Assembly: GCA_964415295.1 (NCBI GenBank)
Contig: CAYPYN010000007.1
Span: forward strand, 62,001-126,000
Direction of reading: 5' to 3'
DNA from: SB21 sp964415295
GTDB lineage: Bacteria > CLD3 > SB21
DNA length: 64,000 bases
Shown here: in pieces, positions 10,801-17,266 of the stretch
Layout of the letters: each line of letters begins with the position of its first letter
Numbering within the stretch: position 1 is the stretch's first letter
Program-made: the position numbers and the translations under genes
The notes under the pieces: model-generated
What the model saw: the letters and a program-made list of their open reading frames with translations, nothing else
The model's database searches: none
What the model was told of the DNA's origin: nothing

Positions 10801-11059
10801 GTGGTACCGGATCGCGCGTGAATATGAGCTGAAGAAGGATTATGACAGGGCTATCCCGCTTTATCTGGATTATCTTGCCGCTTTTACCGGCAACGAACGT
10901 GCGCCTCAGACGATGTACACCTTGGCGCAGATATACGTCAGTAAGAACCGCCTGACAGATGCGGAAAGGTTTTATCTCAATCTGAGCGTATCCGGACCGG
11001 AACCGCTTAAACGTCTGTCGGAAAAACGGGCGGCAAAGATTCAGAGGATGGTGAGATAG
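7880..11059 (+). CDS. Secreted two-component-regulator-propeller/TPR repeat protein
   Basis: A 1059-residue secreted protein; the chosen Met (MNKLILMFLSGSLMFS) begins a signal peptide cleaved near VTAQW. The mature protein is built as two copies of the same plan: a beta-propeller of Reg_prop-type blades (repeats such as VWVGTEKGLVRINGDRW, VWIATEKGVCKFDG, IWAGTKSGLNRFTD) followed by TPR-like helices (FQKAEEYRAVGDHANAGKYY, FNDAQQYFQQYL), then a second propeller (from about residue 525: LWIGTQNNGVVKWD, WLATDKGVIMYDG) and a second TPR block at the C-terminus (QKALTIYNELAEKW, NIDGAVAIYKQVQQ). Reg_prop blades usually form the periplasmic sensor of hybrid histidine kinases, but no kinase domain is present. 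It is probably a periplasmic or surface scaffold; the function is unknown. Confidence 0.88.
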   Translation: MNKLILMFLSGSLMFSGIVTAQWQKIAVTDKGGSLMNVTSIDFEENAVWLGTYNGGFKQYTNNKESSFFTKESGLLSEKIRAVAVDKSGRKWIATDNGLDMWDSKKFTHYQKNDITLLTNDITALHVDEDNQVWVGTEKGLVRINGDRWSVFDEKNTNKGLPSNSIRAIHSNWRGAVWVATDEGLASYNGKGWKSYNQKMNGLISNDVHDLYVTEDGLVWIATEKGVCKFDGTVCVQYMKDIPIVSITMDLAGHVWAASAEDGIYKIQDSKEKMFTAKDGLASDECYVIECDPFGDIWAGTKSGLNRFTDVGDAARIAAALFQKAEEYRAVGDHANAGKYYDLFFTRDHLRQAQEIPLVIYGLEQISLKEEQLDKVKDYTRKFLTQFPTHEKAASMILDVAELSARLSKFNDAQQYFQQYLDTYPDDPRNADILWKMAALFEKDGDTFGASRMYQKLNNKYPDNPRFQEIRWIIANMEEKQKGPEAAMPVYSDLAANSDDYEILYRVGDLHDKLHREDIMKGLKGGIEWKNYTTASPVNYFMIEGQNLWIGTQNNGVVKWDMTMNALTSYTDGLSGQNVTQVYLDSDRDLWAVVGGVSKNTLCNMNYSKNKSKWIAMGAPFNTRTIRQMFYRPKTKAVVAASDQGVQIGGKVYTSKNGLPSDKVKFVIDDSQGVLWLIADKYLVQLDKEPKVIVNTSEVDFSDVRDFFIDGSDRKWLATDKGVIMYDGNWKAYTKKDGLVTDDIQCVSVSRNGKVIAGSKAGMSFFNKTFWINYTTANGLPSNDVRVVRFADDESIWIGTDKGVHLRKSSGDGDRYLMVQSVLIQEEVLWNQKKYSEAKALYSLLNTYADLGEWIAFKSAICLEKEGKIDEAQAAYLKIRMDNPVTVWATDYYLYRIARKYETAGKFQKALTIYNELAEKWRTELKETFRVEEALVRLADVYYSNNNIDGAVAIYKQVQQSFPKSRVMPRVAEQWYRIAREYELKKDYDRAIPLYLDYLAAFTGNERAPQTMYTLAQIYVSKNRLTDAERFYLNLSVSGPEPLKRLSEKRAAKIQRMVR

Positions 11060-11084
11060 GGGTCTGGCGCAATTAGAAAAATTA

Positions 11085-11118
11085 AAAACCCGCAAGCCTG
11101 AGGCTTACGGGTTTTTTT
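11085..11118 (+). terminator. Bidirectional rho-independent terminator
   Basis: AAACCCG-C-AAGCC pairs with GGCTT-A-CGGGTTT around a tiny loop and is followed by T7; on the other strand it is also followed by T-rich sequence. It separates the propeller gene from the convergent tRNA-Glu gene. Confidence 0.85.
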
Positions 11119-11119
11119 G

Positions 11120-11191
11120 TACGCCTACGGGGATTTGAACCCCGGTTACCGCCGTGAAAGGGCGATGTCCTAACCCCTAGACGATAGGCGC
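11120..11191 (-). tRNA. tRNA-Glu (anticodon TTC)
   Basis: On the minus strand the acceptor stem GCGCCTA pairs with TAGGCGT, the D arm contains TAGGGGTTAGGAC, the anticodon loop CTTTCAC gives TTC, and the T arm is CCGGGGTTCAAATCCCCG. No CCA is encoded. Confidence 0.95.
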
Positions 11192-11265
11192 ATCATCAAA
11201 AAGCGGTGCCATTATACAAAACTAAAGTCCGCTTTGCAAGAAAAAATATCAGTTTTTTAGACTTG

Positions 11266-11340
11266 GGTGAGCAACGGGACTTGAACCCGCAGCCTCCAGG
11301 GCCACAACCTGGCGCTCTAACCAATTGAGCTATGCCCACC
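11266..11340 (-). tRNA. tRNA-His (anticodon GTG)
   Basis: On the minus strand GGTGGGC pairs with GCTCACC, the anticodon stem CCAGG/CCTGG holds the loop TTGTGGC with anticodon GTG, and the T arm is GCGGGTTCAAGTCCCGT. The extra 5' G opposite C73 is the histidine identity element. It lies 74 bases upstream of tRNA-Glu on the same strand and may be co-transcribed with it. Confidence 0.95.
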
Positions 11341-11429
11341 GTGCACCAAACGCCCGCCAATGTATACAAGCAGATTTTCAATATCAAGAAATATTTTCAT
11401 CGTTTAGCCGTTATCTTTTAACAATTCGC

Positions 11430-11458
11430 TTGTCTCCAATCCGGTTTTTTGTTATTAT
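11430..11458 (+). promoter_or_regulatory. Sigma-70-type promoter for the Mrp-like gene
   Basis: TTGTCT at 11430-11435 and TATTAT at 11453-11458 with a 17-base spacer, 42 bases upstream of the start codon at 11501. Confidence 0.6.
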
Positions 11459-11500
11459 GCACCGCCCGAAAATGGGCAGATTTTTATTCGAAAGGACCAT

Positions 11501-12610
11501 ATGCTGACTCAGGAAATTATTCTCGAATCCTTAAGACAAGTTCAGGATCCCGACCTGCGCAAAGATATCGTCAGTCTCGGATTTGTAAAAGATATTCAGA
11601 TAAATAGCGGTGAGGTGAAGTTCAAAGTGGAACTCACTACGCCCGCTTGCCCCGTCAAGGATCTGTTGAAACAGCAATGCGTCAGTGCAGTCTCCAAAAT
11701 AGATGGCGTCACTAAAGTTGAAGTTGAGATGACCGCACGGGTGCAGGGGTCCAAACAGACGACCCCGTTGCTGCCCGGCGTGAAAAATGTGATCGCCGTG
11801 GCGAGCGGCAAAGGCGGGGTAGGGAAGTCCACCGTGGCGACCAATCTGGCTGTGTCTCTGGGCGTCATGGGGGCAAAAGTCGGCCTTCTCGATGCGGACA
11901 TTTACGGTCCCAGCATCCCTTTGATGATGGGAACCAATGAGCGTCCGCGCTCGTCGGACGGTACCCGCATGGACACGATCAAGAATCACGGCATCCAGAT
12001 GATGTCTATCGGTTTTCTCATGCCGGACGATCAGGCATTGGTCTGGCGAGGACCGGTGGTCGCTCAGGCGCTGACGCAATTGATGCGCGATGTCAACTGG
12101 GGTGAACTCGATTATCTGATCGTCGACATGCCTCCCGGTACGGGCGATGCGCAGCTGACTCTTTCGCAGGCGGTACAGTTGGTCGGAGCTGTGATCGTGA
12201 CCACACCACAGGATGTGGCTCTGCTGGATGCCCGCCGCGGTGTCGGTATGTTTCAAAAAGTCAATGTGCCCATCCTCGGAATCATCGAAAATATGAGCTA
12301 TTATGAATGTCCCAATTGTCACCATCGCGCCGAGATATTTTCCTACGGAGGTGCGCAGAAGGCCTCGGAAAAGCTGGAGGTCCCGTTTCTCGGCGAAATT
12401 CCGCTCGACATCGAGACGCGAATAGCCGGAGATGCCGGTACGCCGATCGTGATCGCCCAACCCGATTCTCCCAATGCCAAAGCATTCATGGAAGTTGCCA
12501 AAAATCTGGCCTCTACTATCAGCATTATCAACCACGGCGATCCTGCCGAACGCGCCAAAGCGCTTGGTCAGAAGATGTTCTTCGCCAATACCCGGTTGAA
12601 GGTGATTTGA
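11501..12610 (+). CDS. mrp: Mrp/ApbC/NBP35-type iron-sulfur carrier ATPase
   Basis: A 369-residue P-loop ATPase of the Mrp/ApbC (NBP35) family, which carries and hands over 4Fe-4S clusters in the cytoplasm. Residues 1-75 form the MIP18 (DUF59) domain often fused to Mrp (LRQVQDPDLRKDIVSLGFVK). The ATPase domain begins near residue 95 with the deviant Walker A ASGKGGVGKSTVATNLA, then LLDADIYGPSIPLMMG, Walker B-type LIVDMPPGTGD, and VIVTTPQDVALLDARRG. The cluster-binding CxxC is present as YYECPNCHH (~residues 267-275). The length is typical for a DUF59-Mrp fusion. An AAAGGA ribosome site precedes the ATG. It is monocistronic in this view. Confidence 0.95.
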   Translation: MLTQEIILESLRQVQDPDLRKDIVSLGFVKDIQINSGEVKFKVELTTPACPVKDLLKQQCVSAVSKIDGVTKVEVEMTARVQGSKQTTPLLPGVKNVIAVASGKGGVGKSTVATNLAVSLGVMGAKVGLLDADIYGPSIPLMMGTNERPRSSDGTRMDTIKNHGIQMMSIGFLMPDDQALVWRGPVVAQALTQLMRDVNWGELDYLIVDMPPGTGDAQLTLSQAVQLVGAVIVTTPQDVALLDARRGVGMFQKVNVPILGIIENMSYYECPNCHHRAEIFSYGGAQKASEKLEVPFLGEIPLDIETRIAGDAGTPIVIAQPDSPNAKAFMEVAKNLASTISIINHGDPAERAKALGQKMFFANTRLKVI

Positions 12611-12750
12611 TCTGAAAGAATAGCCGATCCGTTACTTATACATTTGAAATCCTGCCACAAGGCAACTGGTGACACGGTCTCTATTAATTGCATTCATCCA
12701 CGAAAGCATAAGAATGGGTTTTTTTTTAAACCAAAAAGCGAGGTGATGCC

Positions 12751-13806
12751 ATGAAACCATTTCTCACACTTGTCATGCTGCTTGTATTTTTTATGTCGGC
12801 CTGTGACTCTGGAGATAAGAGCGGCGAAGGTTTGCCCAGTACAGGAAACATATTCGTCAACTCTGCTCCGGCAGGAGCATCGATCACGCTGGATGGAGTA
12901 TTCACCGGCAAACTTACCCCCGACACTCTGTATGGATTGGAGACTGGAAATCATACGGTTAAATTATCTCTGGGCGGCTATGCCGATTCCTTATTTTCGG
13001 TTTCTGTTATTGCCGGGCAAACGGAAGAGTATACAGTCGCCCTGCGTGCCGTTCCCAGCGGTCATATAGCCATTCAGTCGAGTCCGTCGGGTGCGGCGAT
13101 ATATCTGGACGATGCAAATACCGGCAAAACGACTCCGGATTCCTTAAAGAATATATCTGCAGGAATTCACAGCGTAAAACTTTCATTGGCCAATTATGTC
13201 GACACGACTTTTTCGGCTACGGTTCCGGATGCCGGGCAGACCGTCAGTTTTTCCATTACGATGAGAGCGGTCCCGACGGGTAATATATATGTCAATTCTA
13301 CGCCGGCCGGAGCTTCCATTTTTCTGAATGGAACAAACACAGGCAAAATGACGCCGGATACATTAAAGAATGTTGCGGTTGGCAATACGACGATCAAATT
13401 ATCCCTGACGGATTATGCGGATTCGACCTTTTCGGCTTCTGTGGGTGCAGGTTTGACGACTAATCTTGACATAGCCATGCGCAAGTTGCTCAAAGTGCCG
13501 GTGGTGGTACAGAATATCTTCAATAATCACTGCGTCGGTTGCCACAGCGGGCCCGGAGCGCCCCACGGGCAAGACCTTTCCGAGAGCGTCGCCTATACAA
13601 AAATCGTCAATGTGGCAAGTGTTGAACAGCCGGCGTTAAAACGTATAGCACCTGGCGACACGACCAACAGTTACCTCGTCCGTAAGATTCAGGGTACGTC
13701 AGGAATTAGCGGTGTGAGAATGCCGGCGGATGGGCCGCCTTATCTTACGACCGCTCAGATCGATTCGATCCGGTCGTGGGTGTTCAACGGAGCGCTGCCG
13801 CGGTGA
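12751..13806 (+). CDS. PEGA-repeat lipoprotein with C-terminal c-type haem motif
   Basis: A 351-residue lipoprotein: the N-terminus MKPFLTLVMLLVFFMSAC gives a lipobox with Cys18. Three PEGA repeats follow (about residues 30-100, 101-172 and 173-243), each with the pattern SxPAGASIxLDGxxTGKxTPDTL, a surface beta-sandwich thought to bind the cell wall or S-layer. The C-terminal ~90 residues hold one haem-binding CVGCH (~261-265) and a later Met in VRMPADG (~324) that could be the axial ligand, as in small cytochrome c domains appended to envelope proteins. The ribosome site is GAGGTG. This is probably an extracytoplasmic electron carrier tethered to the membrane. The partner is unknown. Confidence 0.88.
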   Translation: MKPFLTLVMLLVFFMSACDSGDKSGEGLPSTGNIFVNSAPAGASITLDGVFTGKLTPDTLYGLETGNHTVKLSLGGYADSLFSVSVIAGQTEEYTVALRAVPSGHIAIQSSPSGAAIYLDDANTGKTTPDSLKNISAGIHSVKLSLANYVDTTFSATVPDAGQTVSFSITMRAVPTGNIYVNSTPAGASIFLNGTNTGKMTPDTLKNVAVGNTTIKLSLTDYADSTFSASVGAGLTTNLDIAMRKLLKVPVVVQNIFNNHCVGCHSGPGAPHGQDLSESVAYTKIVNVASVEQPALKRIAPGDTTNSYLVRKIQGTSGISGVRMPADGPPYLTTAQIDSIRSWVFNGALPR

Positions 13807-13818
13807 CCAAATTATATA

Positions 13819-13847
13819 TTGACACTTGTAGGTAAAAAAATTATATT
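13819..13847 (+). promoter_or_regulatory. Strong sigma-70-type promoter for the tRNA-Ser genes
   Basis: TTGACA at 13819-13824 and TATATT at 13842-13847 with a 17-base spacer, 28 bases upstream of tRNA-Ser(TGA). Confidence 0.75.
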
Positions 13848-13875
13848 GCGACCCGTTTTTTCGGCGATGTTCTTT

Positions 13876-13958
13876 GGAGGATTAGGCTAATTGGTAAGTC
13901 AGCAGTCTTGAAAACTGCCGTCCGCAAGGACTTGGGGGTTCGAGTCCCTCATCCTCCG
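13876..13958 (+). tRNA. tRNA-Ser (anticodon TGA)
   Basis: Acceptor GGAGGAT/ATCCTCC, anticodon stem GCAGT/ACTGC with loop CTTGAAA (TGA), a long class II variable arm (GTCCGCAAGGAC) and T arm GGGGGTTCGAGTCCCTC. Discriminator G at 13958. Confidence 0.95.
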
Positions 13959-13965
13959 CGGTTTT

Positions 13966-14063
13966 CAATGAGCAATGAACAATGAACAATGACCAATAGG
14001 CCGGTCCATCACAAAAAATTGAAGTAATGTTGTAACATATTGTTCATTATTCATTGCTCATTG
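13966..14063 (+). repeat. 25-bp inverted repeat between two tRNA-Ser genes
   Basis: The left arm 13966-13990 (CAATGAGCAATGAACAATGA then ACAAT) and the right arm 14039-14063 are reverse complements with a single mismatch, enclosing 48 bases. The left arm is itself a near-tandem AATGAACAATGAAC repeat. It fills the spacer between tRNA-Ser(TGA) and tRNA-Ser(GCT). It could be a small foldback repeat family or a remnant insertion. No T-run follows, so it is not a standard terminator. Confidence 0.7.
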
Positions 14064-14065
14064 TT

Positions 14066-14156
14066 GGAGAGGTGGCCGAGTGGCTGAAGGCAGCGGTTTG
14101 CTAAACCGCCGTACGGTTGTAAAGCTGTACCGGGAGTTCGAATCTCCCCTTCTCCG
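14066..14156 (+). tRNA. tRNA-Ser (anticodon GCT), integration target of the element
   Basis: Acceptor GGAGAGG paired with CTTCTCC, anticodon stem GCGGT/ACCGC with loop TTGCTAA (GCT), a long variable arm and T arm GGGAGTTCGAATCTCCC. Its last 61 bases lie inside the 62-bp direct repeat that recurs at 60835-60896, so the 3' part of the present gene was supplied by the integrated element and the tRNA stays intact. Confidence 0.95.
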
Positions 14157-14157
14157 C
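14096..14157 (+). repeat. attL, 62-bp direct repeat
   Basis: Identical to 60835-60896. It spans the anticodon arm, variable arm, T arm and 3' acceptor strand of tRNA-Ser(GCT), starting with GTTTGCTAAACC and ending with CTTCTCCGC. Sequence identity stops abruptly on both sides. Confidence 0.95.
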
Positions 14158-14168
14158 TGTTAGAAAAT

Positions 14169-14224
14169 AAAAGACTTAGGATTCTTTCTTTATCATGAGA
14201 AAGCTGTTCTAAGTCTTTTTTGTT
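14169..14224 (+). terminator. Terminator after tRNA-Ser(GCT)
   Basis: AAAAGACTTAG pairs with CTAAGTCTTTT, with an inner CTTTCT/AGAAAG stem, followed by a T-run. It lies inside the element, between attL and the integrase, and probably stops tRNA transcription from entering int. Confidence 0.8.
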
Positions 14225-14296
14225 TGTTTAAATACCTGCCGTAGTGTTCAATGGAGTGTTCAATCACTGAGAACATGGAATTCCAGAAAGGATCCC

Positions 14297-15319
14297 ATGT
14301 TTCTTTCCAAGCGTCCAAATGGTTATTATTATCTATACTATGACCATGAAGGAAAAAGAAAAACTGTTTCAACTGCTACCAAGGTAAAATCAGAAGCACT
14401 GAAATTTCTAAAAGAATTTGATCATAAGGCTCTTCATTCCAGTCCCCCGTCCAATCATCCAACGCTTTTAGCTTTCTTCCACGACTTCATCGAGTATTCG
14501 AAAACTATACATACCTCAAAAACACAAAAAGGCGTTCAATCTGCATTCAGGGAATTGATAAAGGTACTGGGCGATGTTGACCTTTCAGCTATCGGTCCAC
14601 GGCAGATTGACGCATTTCTATCCATCAAAAGATCTGAAGCGAGTGAGTGGACCGCGAGGAAATATTCTATTACGTTGTCAGCCGCGTTTGAAACAGCGAA
14701 AAGATGGGGCTACATCACAACTAATCCATTCAGACAAATAAAACGATTAAGAATGCCAGAAATACAGCCTGTATTTTTTACTAAAGAAGATTTCAGGACA
14801 CTGCTTGCTGCTATTGATGATTTGAATTATAGAGATTACGTCGCTTTTGCCGTTCAAACAGGAATGAGGCTCAATGAAATCAGTAACCTCACATGGGATG
14901 ATATCGATCTGAAGAATAGATTAATACATGTTCGAAATAAAATTGGTTTTACGACGAAATCAAAACGAAACAGGACTATTCCAATGAACGATTCATTGGT
15001 CGAGATGCTTGAAATGAAAAAGGACAAGCCACATGGTTCCCACGTCTTTGAGTATGCTGGTAAACCTTGTCTTGAAATAACCATAACAAAAAAGTTCAAA
15101 AACCTCGTCAGACGATTGAAGTTGGATGACCGACTCCACTTCCACAGCCTTCGGCATACATTCGCTTCCTGGTTGGTTCAAGAAGGAGTACCAATTCAGT
15201 ACGTCAAAGAGTTGTTAGGCCATGCTGATATCAAGACAACAATGAAATATGCTCATCTTCAGCCGTCATTGATGCATAGTTCTGTCAACAAGATATCTAT
15301 ACCGAATTTACCGAAGTGA
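14297..15319 (+). CDS. int: Tyrosine recombinase (site-specific integrase)
   Basis: A 340-residue phage-type integrase. The N-terminal ~55 residues form a small arm-binding-like domain (PNGYYYLYYDHEGKRKTVST), followed by a core-binding SAM-like domain (~60-155) and the catalytic domain. Active-site residues are visible: Arg near residue 191 in TGMRLNEISNLTWDDI, Lys in the beta-hairpin FTTKSKRNRTIP, HxxR in LHFHSLRHTFASW (~283), a late His in LLGHADIKTT and the nucleophilic Tyr (~318) in MKYAHL. AAGGATCCC precedes the ATG. Placed right after attL, it most likely catalyses integration and, perhaps with a small excisionase not identified here, excision at tRNA-Ser(GCT). Confidence 0.95.
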   Translation: MFLSKRPNGYYYLYYDHEGKRKTVSTATKVKSEALKFLKEFDHKALHSSPPSNHPTLLAFFHDFIEYSKTIHTSKTQKGVQSAFRELIKVLGDVDLSAIGPRQIDAFLSIKRSEASEWTARKYSITLSAAFETAKRWGYITTNPFRQIKRLRMPEIQPVFFTKEDFRTLLAAIDDLNYRDYVAFAVQTGMRLNEISNLTWDDIDLKNRLIHVRNKIGFTTKSKRNRTIPMNDSLVEMLEMKKDKPHGSHVFEYAGKPCLEITITKKFKNLVRRLKLDDRLHFHSLRHTFASWLVQEGVPIQYVKELLGHADIKTTMKYAHLQPSLMHSSVNKISIPNLPK

Positions 15320-15656
15320 GAAAAATTCGCAAGGGGTCGGATTTAAAAAAAATATTAAAAAAATTGGAACTGACCCCTCCCTAAGAGAAAACCCCAAAAA
15401 ATGTTCCTGTCGGGCGCTCAGATAGGGGGAGCTGATATTCAGAAGTAAGAGATAAAACTGAAAAGTTTCGAGCCCCAGGGGGGTCTAAATGACCGTCTAT
15501 CCCAAGCCCAGTTAATCACTGGGCTTATTTTTTATCTTCAAAACCTGCCTTATCTAAAGTAGCCGATCTCAAACCCCCATCTTCCTAATTCCCGATTGAA
15601 AAATCTCATGGGCGAAGTGTGCCCGAACCAATAACCAAAAAGAAAGGAGTTCCATC
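15320..15656. other. Non-coding stretch downstream of the integrase
   Basis: This 337-base gap holds an AT-rich foldback (AGGGGTC at 15332-15338 pairing with GACCCCT at 15372-15378) and a good terminator at 15504-15533. It ends with the ribosome site AAAGGAG of the next gene. The foldback lies about where the end of the integrase transcript is expected. A promoter for the small-gene operon is expected after 15533, but no clear boxes stand out. Confidence 0.6.
15504..15533 (+). terminator. Rho-independent terminator
   Basis: AAGCCCAG/CTGGGCTT stem with a seven-base loop, followed by ATTTTTT. Confidence 0.85.
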
Positions 15657-16070
15657 ATGGAACGAGTAACCAAACTCAAAGTCAGCTATGCGCTGACAGA
15701 CTCTGCTTCCGAAGTACCGTTTATCAGGCTCAGAGGCAAGTATCTCAGGCAATTTGATTTTGATGTAGGAGACCAAGTGTTGGTCACAATATCCCCTTCA
15801 AAGATTGAGATCGTTAAACCACGAGCCTGTAAAGAAGAATTCGTACCCTTATACGAGCCAGACAGAATCAAGAGGCTGATGAAGATAGGCGAACTATCAG
15901 GAAGGTCACCTGAACAGGTCTTACGCTTCTTAGGAAAACAGGAACTCAACCAGCTATCCGATGAAGACTATGTGGAGGCGATAAGTCGCCTGATCAATAA
16001 ACCTATCGGTATCTTTAAGACCAGGGACATCAAATATTTCATGGAAACAAACGAATGGAGGATAAAATGA
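15657..16070 (+). CDS. SymE-like (AbrB-fold) protein with C-terminal extension
   Basis: A 137-residue protein. Residues ~20-60 (VPFIRLRGKYLRQFDFDVGD then VLVTISPSKIEIVK) match the pattern of SymE-type toxins, which have a swapped-hairpin AbrB-like fold. The remaining ~75 residues are a mixed helical extension not seen in SymE. AAAGGAGTTCCATC precedes the ATG. The stop overlaps the next start (ATGA), so it heads a run of translationally coupled small genes. Because of the extension and the element context, it may be a DNA-binding regulator instead of a toxin. I see no obvious antisense RNA promoter, though I could not test for one. Confidence 0.6.
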   Translation: MERVTKLKVSYALTDSASEVPFIRLRGKYLRQFDFDVGDQVLVTISPSKIEIVKPRACKEEFVPLYEPDRIKRLMKIGELSGRSPEQVLRFLGKQELNQLSDEDYVEAISRLINKPIGIFKTRDIKYFMETNEWRIK

Positions 16071-16492
16071 AACGCATAAAAGAACTTGAAGCAAGAATAG
16101 CCGAACTGGAAGAACAGCTCTCCAGGTCTATTACCTGGTGTATTGATGATTTTGAATACCGAGCCAGGGAAAAAGAGAGTAATGGTATTCACTTATATGA
16201 TCGAAGTAAGTTTGAGGACGCCTTATCCGATATGATCCGAAAGCATGATGCCGAACTAGGTATATCTTGGATTACCGTTGACTGCTATCTTGACGAGTGT
16301 GAATACTCCAAGCAGGAACTTATAGCCAGGGAGTTAACCAAGTTAACCGGTATTGAAGGCATTCATGACTGGAACGAAACGGACAATGACGAAGTGGAAC
16401 TATTCGATAAAGACGACAATGAAATAGGAAAGACCACTTCAGAAGTACTGACTAAGGCAATAAACGTTTTGGAAGAAATTGGCGCGATTTAA
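16067..16492 (+). CDS. Hypothetical protein with N-terminal coiled coil
   Basis: A 141-residue protein starting MKRIKELEARIAELEEQLSR, a short leucine-zipper-like coiled coil, followed by an acidic globular part (CYLDECEYSKQELIAREL; ending TTSEVLTKAINVLEEIGAI). The start at 16067 is chosen because GGAGG lies six bases upstream and it overlaps the stop of the previous gene by ATGA. I do not recognise the family. It is probably co-translated with the SymE-like protein. Confidence 0.7.
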   Translation: MKRIKELEARIAELEEQLSRSITWCIDDFEYRAREKESNGIHLYDRSKFEDALSDMIRKHDAELGISWITVDCYLDECEYSKQELIARELTKLTGIEGIHDWNETDNDEVELFDKDDNEIGKTTSEVLTKAINVLEEIGAI

Positions 16493-16641
16493 ATAACAGA
16501 ACTTAAACCAAACACAGACAGCGAGGTGATAATAACTAAAGAATAAACCCCGCCCCATATTCCTACCTACCTCCACGATCATTCCGGCCATTTCAAATCT
16601 AATTAACCCCATCATTAACCAACCACGGGAGAAGTGTCTCT

Positions 16642-16839
16642 ATGCCAAGTTATGAATCCTTTTTATCACCAAGTGAGCGTGTATGCAAAAACTGCATTCA
16701 TGCGGACATCATCAGGATGTCCAAGATCAAGCGAATCATTATGTGTTCTATTCATTCAAGCGAAAACAACGGTTTCAACTGCCTCGATAAGGCGACAAGT
16801 TCGGAAACCGCCAACATCCACGAAAGGAGAAGTCTATGA
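16642..16839 (+). CDS. Small cysteine-rich protein
   Basis: A 65-residue protein with CKNCIHAD and later C-x-IHSS...NCLDK, giving Cys/His pairs that could bind one zinc ion. GGGAGAAG lies upstream of the ATG at a somewhat long distance. Its stop overlaps the next ATG (ATGA). The family is not recognised; Cys-rich small proteins of this kind are common in mobile elements. Confidence 0.6.
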   Translation: MPSYESFLSPSERVCKNCIHADIIRMSKIKRIIMCSIHSSENNGFNCLDKATSSETANIHERRSL

Positions 16840-17075
16840 AAATCCTAAGCCCCTGGAAGATGCGCAAGATCAGGTTCCTTGCCTATCTCAAAGGCATAAA
16901 AGAAGAAGACCTGCTGGTATTCCTTGAAGTCGAATCCCTCCACGCTTTAGGCGAAGATAACAAGTTCGACTTAGCAATAGGCAAGCTATTGGGAGTTGAA
17001 CCATTAACACCCGAGCGATTCACCCAGAGGGAAATTGAACGAGTCCTGAGAATCTTAAGATGGAGGGTGCAATAA
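16836..17075 (+). CDS. Hypothetical small basic protein
   Basis: A 79-residue, mostly helical protein (MKILSPWKMRKIRFLAYLKG; GKLLGVEPLTPERFTQRE), rich in Arg and Leu. GAAAGGAGAAG is the ribosome site. Start and stop overlap both neighbours (ATGA upstream, TAATG downstream), which supports it as a real coupled gene. The family is not recognised. Confidence 0.6.
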   Translation: MKILSPWKMRKIRFLAYLKGIKEEDLLVFLEVESLHALGEDNKFDLAIGKLLGVEPLTPERFTQREIERVLRILRWRVQ

Positions 17076-17266
17076 TGAAAACTATAGCCGTGATCTATTA
17101 TTGGCCAAACAGCCAGGTCTGTATCGACTGCAAGTATGGCAAACTGTTATGGGATGATGATAACCCGTCTTCCTATGCCTGCATCCGATATTCTTTACTT
17201 AACGATGGAGTGGAATGTCCGAACAAAGAAACAATCAATGTAACCGAAAAGGAGGCTGAAAAATGA
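17075..17266 (+). CDS. Small CxxC protein
   Basis: A 63-residue protein starting MKTIAVIYYWPNSQVCIDCK, with the GGAGGG ribosome site inside the upstream gene and a TAATG overlap. Four cysteines (CIDC, ACIRY, ECPNK) could form a zinc knuckle. Its stop overlaps the ATG of the J-domain gene. The family is not recognised. Confidence 0.6.
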   Translation: MKTIAVIYYWPNSQVCIDCKYGKLLWDDDNPSSYACIRYSLLNDGVECPNKETINVTEKEAEK

